A stretch of 6,179 nt of DNA from assembly GCA_020860865.1 (NCBI GenBank), contig JAJBTL010000366.1, positions 2,653 through 8,831 on the forward strand. Direction: 5' to 3'. The stretch comes from Planctomycetota bacterium. Lineage in GTDB: Bacteria; Planctomycetota; SZUA-567. How positions within the stretch are numbered: the stretch's first letter is position 1; each line of letters starts with the position of its first letter. Below the pieces are notes generated by a model. It worked only from the letters and a program-made list of their open reading frames with translations, did not search any database and was not told where the DNA came from. Shown piece by piece: positions 1-6,081 of the stretch. Made by a program: the position numbers and the translations under genes.

Positions 1-1459
1 GGTCATAGACGACAACGAGCGCCTTTTTGACAGCCTCGCTATCAATTTGCGCAAGAAAAAACTGGACGCCCACTGGGCTGCCGGCTGCGGCGACGCTATG
101 CGCCTGCTGGCTGAACGCGATTTTGCCGCTGTTCTCCTCGACCTGGCGCTGGGCGAGGAAAAAGGCATCGATCTCCGCGTCCACACCGCCACGAACGTCC
201 CGGACCCCATCCTCGCCGACCCGCACCTCCTCCGGCGGGTGCTGGCGCACCTTCTCGACAATGCGGTGAAATTCACCGAACGCGGCCATGTCTCCCTCGT
301 CGTCGACGTTCTCGATTCCCGCATCCGTTTCATGGTCTCGGACACCGGCCCCGGTATCACGCCGGAGGCGGAAGCGGCCATTTTCGAATCGGCCTTCGCT
401 CCGGACAACGCCGTCACCCGCCGCCACGGCGGCATCGGCGTCGGCCTCACCATCTGCCGCCGCCTCGTCGCCGCCATGGGCGGCCGGATGTCCCACGAGT
501 CCGAGCCGGGACGCGGCAGCGAATTCCATTTCGTCATTCCGCTCGAACGGCCGGAGCCGAATTCGGAAACGCGCCGCATCGAAGCGCCGGTGGAGGCGAT
601 TCACCTGCCGGCCATGACCGTCCTCCTGGCCGACGCCAATCCGGTCAGTAGCGGCGTTCTCCAGGCCTATCTCCGCTTCGACAGCCACCGCCTTACCGTG
701 ACGGACAACGGCGTCGACGCGGCGGAAAAGTGTCGGACCGGCCACTACGACGTCGCCATTCTCGATCTCGACTTGCCGAAGCTGGACGGGATGGAAGCGC
801 TCCAGATTATCCGGGAGGACGAACGCGACCGCCCCGGCCGACGCGTCCCGGTCGTCCTCATCGCCACCCAGGGACGGCTCAGGCAGCCGGAATACTACAA
901 ACGGGCCGGCGCCGACGGCGTCGTGACAAAACCGATTCACCCGGTGGATCTCATGCGCGCCATCGCCAAGGCGACCGGCGCCACGCCGCTCTCAGTCGCC
1001 AAGGCCGAGGCGCCCGGCGACTATCAGCCCGATTCCCGCCGCAGTTCCATCCGCCGCATCGACGGCAGCCACCTGGTGAACATTAAACAGGTGATGCGGG
1101 ACGAGCAATTCGTCGGCCTCCTCCGCTTCTTTCTGGAGGACGCCATCCCCGGCCTGGAACAATTGAAATCCGACATCGACGGCGGCCGCTCCGACGTGTC
1201 CAGCCTGTCCTTCGCCGCCGCCAAGATGCGCGGCCTCGCCGGCTACCTCGGCCTGTCCGCCCTTGCCAGCCTTCTCGAGCGGCTGGAAAAGGCCATCGTC
1301 AACCACGCGCCGGCCGTGGACGTCATGCGGTACGCCGCCGAACTGCCGATTGTAACGAACGACTCCATCGAGGAACTGCGGCGCATCTTCCCGGAGGCGT
1401 TCAGCCAAATGCCGAAAAAGAGCCGGGACACCCGGGCCTTTATCCGGCCTATTGATTGA
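1..1459 (+). CDS. Hybrid sensor histidine kinase, C-terminal part (partial REC - HATPase - REC - Hpt-like)
   Basis: This gene is open at the left edge: the reading frame runs from base 2 to TGA at 1457-1459 (485 residues seen, numbered from base 2). Residues 1-52 are the first half of a receiver domain: acidic pair D3-D4 in VIDDNE and acceptor D47 in VLLDLALG. At about residues 52-58 (GEEKGIDL) the frame passes directly into a histidine-kinase ATPase domain, to about residue 180. Its N box (LLDNAVKF, N87), G1 box (DTGPGI, D114-G118) and G2 box (GGIGVGL, 143-149) are intact. No His-containing dimerisation domain precedes it. A second receiver spans about 205-325, with acceptor D255 and K310, but A212 replaces one acidic residue and A288 the usual Thr/Ser. 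Residues about 358-456 form a helical Hpt-like domain in which A407 replaces the phospho-His. The family normally autophosphorylates on His and relays phosphate His-Asp-His-Asp. This copy cannot do so as seen, so it may be a pseudokinase, a decaying gene or a mis-joined assembly. Confidence 0.9.
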   Translation, partial: VIDDNERLFDSLAINLRKKKLDAHWAAGCGDAMRLLAERDFAAVLLDLALGEEKGIDLRVHTATNVPDPILADPHLLRRVLAHLLDNAVKFTERGHVSLVVDVLDSRIRFMVSDTGPGITPEAEAAIFESAFAPDNAVTRRHGGIGVGLTICRRLVAAMGGRMSHESEPGRGSEFHFVIPLERPEPNSETRRIEAPVEAIHLPAMTVLLADANPVSSGVLQAYLRFDSHRLTVTDNGVDAAEKCRTGHYDVAILDLDLPKLDGMEALQIIREDERDRPGRRVPVVLIATQGRLRQPEYYKRAGADGVVTKPIHPVDLMRAIAKATGATPLSVAKAEAPGDYQPDSRRSSIRRIDGSHLVNIKQVMRDEQFVGLLRFFLEDAIPGLEQLKSDIDGGRSDVSSLSFAAAKMRGLAGYLGLSALASLLERLEKAIVNHAPAVDVMRYAAELPIVTNDSIEELRRIFPEAFSQMPKKSRDTRAFIRPID

Positions 1460-1554
1460 GTCAAATCTTTCGACTCCGGCTCACGTTCATACAGCGACGC
1501 GGCCGGACCGTCGATAAAAGAAAAGAACACGACATAGACCAAGGTATACGTACC

Positions 1555-1572
1555 ACAGAGAAAACAGAGAAA
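1555..1572 (+). repeat. Two tandem copies of a 9-base purine-rich unit upstream of serS
   Basis: ACAGAGAAA occurs twice head to tail (1555-1563 and 1564-1572), inside a purine-rich, A-rich stretch from about 1511 to 1590. That composition contrasts with the GC-rich coding sequence on both sides. The function is unknown. It may be an unstructured translation leader or a remnant of a dispersed low-complexity repeat. I see no T-box-like structure for tRNA-regulated control of serS. Confidence 0.6.
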
Positions 1573-1578
1573 AGTACA

Positions 1579-1587
1579 AAGGAAGGA
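1579..1587 (+). promoter_or_regulatory. Ribosome binding site of serS
   Basis: AAGGAAGGA is a purine-rich Shine-Dalgarno sequence ending 9 bases before the ATG at 1597. It decides the start. The open frame extends back to 1456, which would overlap the end of the kinase gene. The extra residues there are low-complexity and unlike any seryl-tRNA synthetase, whereas the protein from 1597 begins with the usual MLD...LL..NP pattern. Confidence 0.8.
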
Positions 1588-1596
1588 ACACGCACC

Positions 1597-2871
1597 ATGC
1601 TGGACATGCGCCTCTTAAAAGACAACCCGGATTTTCTCCGCGAAGCGGCGGAACTGAAGGGCGTGACAGTCGACATCGACCGGGCCGTCGCCCTCGACGC
1701 CCGCCGGCGGGAAATCCTTCTCGAGAAGGAATCCCTCCAGAACGAACGGAACCGCGTCAGCAAGGAAATCGCCATGGCGAAAAAGGATGGCAAGGACACC
1801 ACCGCCATCCAGGAAGAAATGAAAAGTGTCGGCGCCCGCATCGCCGCCCTCGAAGCGGAAGAACGGGACATCGCCACGGAACTCCAGACCATTATGCTGG
1901 CGATCCCGAACCACCCGTCGCCCGACTCCCCGGTCGGCGATGAAACCGCCAACGCCGTCGTCGCCGAATGGGGCGAAAAACCGTCGTTCACCTTCACCCC
2001 GCGTCCGCATTGGGACATTGGGGAAGAACTCGGCCTGTTCGACCTGAAGCGCGGCGTCAAGATTTCCGGACCCGGCTTTATCCTTTACCGGGGCCTCGGC
2101 GCCCGCCTCGAACGGGCGCTCTTCAACTATTTCCTCGACTTCCACACCAGCCGCCACGGCTATACCGAATGGTTCCCGCCCTTCCTCGTCAACCGGGAAA
2201 GCATGGTCGGCACCGGCCAAATCCCGAAACTGGAAGAGGACATGTACCACTGCGACAAGGATGACGACCTCTTCCTCATCCCGACCGCCGAGGTGCCGAT
2301 TACGAACATCCACCGGGACGAAATCCTCCCGTTGGAATCCCTCCCGTACAAATACTGCGCCTATTCGGCCTGTTTCCGCCGCGAAGCCGGCGCCGCCGGC
2401 AAGGACACCCGCGGCCTCCTCCGCGTCCACCAGTTCAACAAGGTGGAACTGGTCAAAGTCTGCCGGGCCGAGGAAAGTTACAAAGAATTGGAACTGCTCC
2501 GGAAGGACGTCGAGGATATTCTCCAAAGCCTCAACCTCCATTACCGCGTCCTCAACCTCGCCACCCGGGACATGTCGTTCGCGGCGGCCAAGTGTTATGA
2601 TTTCGAGGTCTGGTCGGCCGGCGTCGGGAAATACCTGGAAGCCAGTTCCTGCTCCAATTTCGTCGACTACCAGGCCCGCCGCGCCAACATCCGGTACAAG
2701 AACGAAAACAAGAAAACCGTCGTCGCCCATACCCTGAATGCCAGCGGCGTTGCCCTGCCCAGGACCGTCGTCGCCCTTATCGAGAACAACCAGCGGGAAG
2801 ACGGTTCCGTCGCCATACCCGAGGTGCTGGTCCCGTACATGGGCGGGTTGACCGAACTCAGGAAGGCGTAG
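1597..2871 (+). CDS. serS: Seryl-tRNA synthetase (class II)
   Basis: This cytoplasmic enzyme charges tRNA(Ser), and tRNA(Sec) where present, with serine in two ATP-dependent steps. The 424-residue protein has the normal family length. Residues 1-105 are the N-terminal long helical hairpin (tRNA-binding arm), rich in Lys, Glu and Arg heptads. The class II core follows: motif 1 near 163-200 (GLGARLERAL, then GYTEWFPPFLV), the TGQIPK loop at 206-211, the serine-site segment PTAEVP at 229-234, motif 2 at 259-284 (CFRREAG, then DTRGL, then HQFNKVE), SSCSN at 350-354 with QARR at 359-362, and motif 3 at 381-399 (NASGVALPR, then ENN). No key residue is missing. The usual NGSG is NASG, a mild variant. 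It starts at ATG 1597 behind a good Shine-Dalgarno sequence and ends in TAG. It lies 137 bases after the kinase gene and 148 bases before rnr, so it may be its own transcription unit. Confidence 0.98.
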   Translation: MLDMRLLKDNPDFLREAAELKGVTVDIDRAVALDARRREILLEKESLQNERNRVSKEIAMAKKDGKDTTAIQEEMKSVGARIAALEAEERDIATELQTIMLAIPNHPSPDSPVGDETANAVVAEWGEKPSFTFTPRPHWDIGEELGLFDLKRGVKISGPGFILYRGLGARLERALFNYFLDFHTSRHGYTEWFPPFLVNRESMVGTGQIPKLEEDMYHCDKDDDLFLIPTAEVPITNIHRDEILPLESLPYKYCAYSACFRREAGAAGKDTRGLLRVHQFNKVELVKVCRAEESYKELELLRKDVEDILQSLNLHYRVLNLATRDMSFAAAKCYDFEVWSAGVGKYLEASSCSNFVDYQARRANIRYKNENKKTVVAHTLNASGVALPRTVVALIENNQREDGSVAIPEVLVPYMGGLTELRKA

Positions 2872-2879
2872 GCCGGGTC

Positions 2880-2896
2880 GCGCGGACAGCGCTTTT
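2880..2896 (+). terminator. Weak candidate intrinsic terminator after serS
   Basis: A short GCGC/GCGC stem (2880-2883 with 2889-2892, 5-base loop) is followed at once by TTTT (2893-2896), 9 bases after the serS stop. The shape suits rho-independent termination, but a 4-bp stem and four Ts are near the minimum. It may act weakly or not at all. Confidence 0.3.
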
Positions 2897-2963
2897 CGGA
2901 CGACACATCCGTCCACGTGAGGGATAACGCAATGCCTTCCGGTAACGGGCAATGGCGTATGCG

Positions 2964-2978
2964 TACAATAAAGATAAT
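2964..2978 (+). promoter_or_regulatory. Candidate -10 elements of an rnr promoter
   Basis: TACAAT (2964-2969) and GATAAT (2973-2978) each match the sigma-70 -10 consensus TATAAT at five of six positions. They lie in the most AT-rich part of the serS-rnr spacer, 42-56 bases before the rnr start. No good -35 box is found at 16-18 bases upstream. If one is used, the transcript would carry the GC hairpin at 2981-2999 at or near its 5' end. Confidence 0.3.
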
Positions 2979-2980
2979 CG

Positions 2981-2999
2981 CGGCCGGATTTGCCGGCCG
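2981..2999 (+). promoter_or_regulatory. GC-rich hairpin in the leader of rnr
   Basis: CGGCCGG (2981-2987) pairs perfectly with CCGGCCG (2993-2999) over 7 bp around a 5-base ATTTG loop. It is not followed by Ts, so it is not a standard terminator. It ends 20 bases before the GTG start of rnr, just upstream of its weak ribosome binding region, and buries the alternative TTG start at 2990. It could modulate translation or protect the 5' end of the mRNA; the role is inferred. Confidence 0.5.
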
Positions 3000-3019
3000 G
3001 AAACAGAAAGAATCAAAAC

Positions 3020-5332
3020 GTGAGTAAAGACCACAGTAAAGACGCGGAATACGAACAGGCCATCCGGGCCTTCATATCGAGCCCCGAGTACCGGCCGATG
3101 CGCTCCCGGGATATCTCCTATGCCCTCGGCTACACGAAGAAGGAGTTCCCCGCCTTCCGGGGCGTCCTCGAAGTGCTTCGTCAAAACGACGAGGTCCAGC
3201 GCGGCCGCGACTCCCGCTGGCGCCTCCCCCGGAAGGAAACGGAACTGGTCGGCGACATCGACATCGCCATGGCCGGCCACGGTTTCGTCATCCCGGAAAA
3301 CCGGGAAGACCCCGACGTCTTTGTTCCGCCGGACAAGCTGCTGGACGCCTTCGACGGCGACACCGTCCGGGTAAAAGTCTCCGAGTCGGAACGGAACGGC
3401 GAACGCCGCCTTTCCGGCCGGGTCGTCGAAGTTATCAAGCGCGCCCGCACCCGCATCGTCGCCAAGATGATCCCGCGCCACCGGGCCCTGGTCGAAGACC
3501 CGAGGAACCAGTACGAATTCGCCCTCGAGTATTCGCCGGAAGCGCCGGCCCGGTCGGCCTCGCAGGCCGCCAAGTCGCAGCGCCGCCGCCGCAATGCCGA
3601 ACGCGCCGGTCTCGACGCCACCAAGGCGTCTGTCCGCCTCACCGTTTCGGACGACAGCGAACTGCCGCCTCCCGGTCAGAAGGTGCTTATTGAAGTCTTG
3701 GCCTGGCCGCTCAGCCAGGGCGGCGCCAGGGCGGTTATTGTCGAGGTCCTCGGCCCCTCGGGCGATCCGGACACCGAAACCGCCGCCATCCTGGCGGAAA
3801 ACGGCGCGCCCGGACCGTTCCCCGAGGAAGTCGTCCACGAAGCCCGCCGCCTGGAACGCGACCTGACCCCGGCCGAACTGGCCGGTCGCCTCGACTGCAC
3901 CGGCGACCTCACCTGCACCATTGACCCGGTCGACGCTCGCGACTTCGACGACGCCCTCGGCCTCCGGGTCGACGCCGACGGCAACTATATTGTTGATGTC
4001 CACATCGCCGATGTCGCGCACTATGTCACGCCGAAGTCCATCCTGGACGAAGAAGCGCGGGACCGTTCCACCAGTATTTACCTGCCGGAACGGGTCATCC
4101 CGATGCTGCCGGAAGAGATATCAAACGACATCTGTTCCCTCCGCCCCCTCGAAGTGCGGCCGGCCAAAACCGTCCGCCTGAAGTACACGCCGGAAGGGGA
4201 CCGGGTCGGCTATACCATTCACCGGAGCGTCATCCGGTCGAGCCACCGCTTCGCCTACGAAGAGGTCCGGGATCTCATCACCCATCCGGCGCTGGCCGAT
4301 GCCTTCCCCGACCAGGACCTTATGGCCATGGTGCGGAAGCTGTACGACCTCGCCATGACGCTCCGGAAGCGGCGGCTGTCCGGCGGTGCTGTCGAACTGA
4401 ACCTCCCCGAGTTCCGCGTCGTCATCGACGCCGAAGGCAAGGCCGTCGATATGGTGAAGGTCGAACACGACTTCTCCCACCAGCTGGTCGAAGAGTTCAT
4501 GCTCGCCGCCAACCGGGCGGTGGCGGAATGGGCCGCCTCGAACGGCCTCCCGGCCCTGCACCGACAGCACCCGGCGCCGAAGGAGGAACGCGTCCTCGAA
4601 CTGGCCGAATATCTGAACGCCAGCGGCTACCCGTTCAAGCCGCCGCTGACGAGAAAAAAGCTTAACAAAGTCATCGAAAAAGCCGCCGGCAAGCCGGAAG
4701 AACACGCCATCAACCTGATGATCCTGAAGTCGTTCCAACAGGCGGTGTACGGGCCGGATGCGGATATCGGCCACTTCGCCCTGAACTTCACCAAGTATAT
4801 GCACTTTACCAGTCCTATTCGCCGCTATCCCGACCTCTACCTCCACCAGATGCTTGACCGCGCCTTCGCGGAGGGAGCGGAAAAGGCGAACAAACTGCCG
4901 AAAAAACTGCGGAAGCTGGTCCAGGCCGACGAAAACCTCGAGACCCTTGGTCACCACACATCCGGCCGTGAACGCCGGGCCATGCGCATCGAGGAGGAGG
5001 TCAAGGACTTCCGCCGCCTCGAACTGTTGTCCCACGCCGTCGGCCAGGAATTCGAAGGTGTCGTCACCGGCATCAAGCGGTTCGGCATCTTTGTCGAAAT
5101 CAGCGGGTATTATGTGGAAAGCCTTATCCATAAGACCGTCCTGGCGAAAAAAGGCTTTTCGACCCGGGAAGAACTGCCGCCGCCCGCCGCCGGCACCAAG
5201 AAGAAACCGGCGAAGCGGGAACGCCTGGCCGGCGATCCCGGGTTCCATATCGGCCAGGTCATCCGCGTCAAGGTCCGGAAGGTCGACCTTGCCGCGCGGC
5301 AGTGCGATCTCGATTTCCTCGGAGTCGAATAA
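3020..5332 (+). CDS. rnr: Ribonuclease R (RNase II/RNB family 3'-5' exoribonuclease)
   Basis: RNase R degrades RNA processively from the 3' end, including structured RNA, and takes part in rRNA and mRNA quality control. Counting from GTG 3020 (770 residues), domains in order are: a winged-helix region at about 10-70; two cold-shock/OB domains at about 75-245 with an Arg-rich insertion (RRRR, 188-191); the RNB catalytic domain at about 290-620; and an S1 domain at about 675-770. The metal-binding aspartates D302, D308, D310 and D311 have the exact family spacing (TIDPVDARDFDDA). Y354 sits at the substrate-stacking tyrosine position, and HFTSPIRRYPD (595-605) is the conserved catalytic-end motif. 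The Lys-rich tail seen after S1 in E. coli RNase R is absent; instead the S1 domain holds a basic, Pro-rich loop (about 708-740). GTG 3020 is preferred over TTG 2990, which lies in a hairpin; the ribosome site (AGAAAG, 3005-3010) is weak. The TAA stop is 2 bases before the next gene. Confidence 0.96.
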   Translation: MSKDHSKDAEYEQAIRAFISSPEYRPMRSRDISYALGYTKKEFPAFRGVLEVLRQNDEVQRGRDSRWRLPRKETELVGDIDIAMAGHGFVIPENREDPDVFVPPDKLLDAFDGDTVRVKVSESERNGERRLSGRVVEVIKRARTRIVAKMIPRHRALVEDPRNQYEFALEYSPEAPARSASQAAKSQRRRRNAERAGLDATKASVRLTVSDDSELPPPGQKVLIEVLAWPLSQGGARAVIVEVLGPSGDPDTETAAILAENGAPGPFPEEVVHEARRLERDLTPAELAGRLDCTGDLTCTIDPVDARDFDDALGLRVDADGNYIVDVHIADVAHYVTPKSILDEEARDRSTSIYLPERVIPMLPEEISNDICSLRPLEVRPAKTVRLKYTPEGDRVGYTIHRSVIRSSHRFAYEEVRDLITHPALADAFPDQDLMAMVRKLYDLAMTLRKRRLSGGAVELNLPEFRVVIDAEGKAVDMVKVEHDFSHQLVEEFMLAANRAVAEWAASNGLPALHRQHPAPKEERVLELAEYLNASGYPFKPPLTRKKLNKVIEKAAGKPEEHAINLMILKSFQQAVYGPDADIGHFALNFTKYMHFTSPIRRYPDLYLHQMLDRAFAEGAEKANKLPKKLRKLVQADENLETLGHHTSGRERRAMRIEEEVKDFRRLELLSHAVGQEFEGVVTGIKRFGIFVEISGYYVESLIHKTVLAKKGFSTREELPPPAAGTKKKPAKRERLAGDPGFHIGQVIRVKVRKVDLAARQCDLDFLGVE
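5321..5324 (+). promoter_or_regulatory. Ribosome binding site of the response regulator, inside the end of rnr
   Basis: GGAG lies 10 bases before ATG 5335 and within the last codons of rnr. It supports the ATG start over an in-frame GTG at 5302, which would add a basic N-terminal tail foreign to the family. It points to translational coupling with rnr. Confidence 0.6.
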
Positions 5333-5334
5333 CA

Positions 5335-5988
5335 ATGGCGGACGCGCCTATCCGCATCGTCCTCGCGGACGATCACCGGATGTTCCGGGAAGGACTCGCC
5401 AGCCTGCTCCGGGCCGAGGCCGACTTCGACCTTGTCGCCGAAGCCGGCAACGGCCGGGAAGCGCTCCGGCTGGCCCGGGAATTGACGCCGGATGTCCTCA
5501 TCCTCGACGTCACCATGCCGGAGATGAACGGCGTGGACACCGCCCGGGCGGTGCGTGACGCTGTTCCGGACACCGCCATCCTCGCCCTGTCCATGCATGC
5601 GGAAGGCCGCTTTGTCACCGAGATGTTCCAGGCCGGCGCCGGCGGCTACGTCCTTAAAATGAGCGATTTCGACGAACTGGCGGAAGCGGTCCGCACCGTT
5701 TCCTCGGGCGGCCGGTTCATCTCGCCCCGGGTGGCCGGGGACGTCGTGTCCCTCATGGTGGAAAGTAGCGGCGCCGCCGTCGGCTCGGCGGATGGCCTGA
5801 GTAGCCGCGAACGGGAAATTCTCCACCTTCTCGCGGAAGGAAAATCCTCAAAGGAATCCGCCTCAATACTCCACGTCAGCGTTAAGACGGTCGATTCGCA
5901 CCGTCGACAGATAATGGCCAAGCTCGGGCTCAACTCGGTGGCGGAATTGACCAAATACGCCATCCGTTCCGGTATCACAAGCCTCTGA
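5335..5988 (+). CDS. NarL/FixJ-family response regulator with LuxR-type DNA-binding domain
   Basis: This is a two-component output protein: phosphorylation by a kinase is expected to switch DNA binding and so control transcription of unknown targets. It has 217 residues, the usual family length. Residues 5-122 are the receiver, with acidic pair D12-D13 (LADDH), phospho-acceptor D58 (LILDVTMPEMNG), S86 (LALSMH) and K108 (GYVLK); all active-site positions are intact. Residues about 155-215 are a LuxR-type helix-turn-helix (LSSREREIL, then KTVDSHR, then KLGLNSVAEL). ATG 5335 follows the rnr stop by 2 bases, so both are almost certainly on one mRNA. No kinase gene is adjacent. The nearest is the degenerate hybrid kinase at 1-1459, separated by serS and rnr, so partnership is only a guess. 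It ends in TGA, with a hairpin 49 bases downstream. Confidence 0.95.
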   Translation: MADAPIRIVLADDHRMFREGLASLLRAEADFDLVAEAGNGREALRLARELTPDVLILDVTMPEMNGVDTARAVRDAVPDTAILALSMHAEGRFVTEMFQAGAGGYVLKMSDFDELAEAVRTVSSGGRFISPRVAGDVVSLMVESSGAAVGSADGLSSREREILHLLAEGKSSKESASILHVSVKTVDSHRRQIMAKLGLNSVAELTKYAIRSGITSL

Positions 5989-6036
5989 AATTTCGCGGCG
6001 TGTGCCTGAGTCCCGAATCCGCTACGCAGTTCTGAC

Positions 6037-6063
6037 TTCCTAAGTTGTTCTATAACTTCGGAA
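6037..6063 (+). terminator. Hairpin downstream of the response regulator, possible transcript end
   Basis: Bases 6037-6046 pair with 6054-6063 (9 of 10 positions, one T-C mismatch) around a 7-base loop. It is the first stable-looking hairpin after the stop codon at 5988. No run of Ts follows, so it is not a standard rho-independent terminator. It may be a 3'-end stabilising stem or part of a factor-dependent terminator. Confidence 0.4.
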
Positions 6064-6081
6064 CGTCGGCGTAGACGCGGA

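Noticed and set aside
47..49. TTG as the start of the histidine kinase gene
   Set aside because: It lies within the first helix of the receiver domain, and receiver sequence continues upstream to the window edge. The gene is cut by the window rather than starting here.
1458..1476. Inverted repeat GAGTC/GACTC after the kinase stop as a terminator
   Set aside because: Only 5 bp, with no GC-rich stem and no T-run.
1456..1596. N-terminal extension of serS back to 1456
   Set aside because: The residues come from a low-complexity purine tract, overlap the kinase stop and do not resemble any seryl-tRNA synthetase. The ribosome site fits ATG 1597.
2898..2914. GGACG/CGTCC stem in the serS-rnr spacer as a terminator
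   Set aside because: Only 5 bp with a 7-base loop and no following T-run; likely chance.
1615..2952. Long open frame on the - strand (445 codons) opposite serS
   Set aside because: It mirrors serS, whose motifs are all intact on the + strand. Its translation is Val/Gly/Phe-rich, with no recognisable domain, as expected of an antisense frame in GC-rich DNA.
2858..4021. Long open frame on the - strand (387 codons) opposite the start of rnr
   Set aside because: Antisense shadow of rnr with biased Gly/Val/Asp composition and no family motif.
5302..5334. GTG 5302 as an earlier start of the response regulator
   Set aside because: It would overlap rnr and add 11 mostly basic residues not seen in the family. 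ATG 5335 has a suitably spaced GGAG.
4121..5335. Long open frame on the - strand (404 codons) opposite the end of rnr
   Set aside because: Antisense shadow of the RNB and S1 domains, with no recognisable domain of its own.
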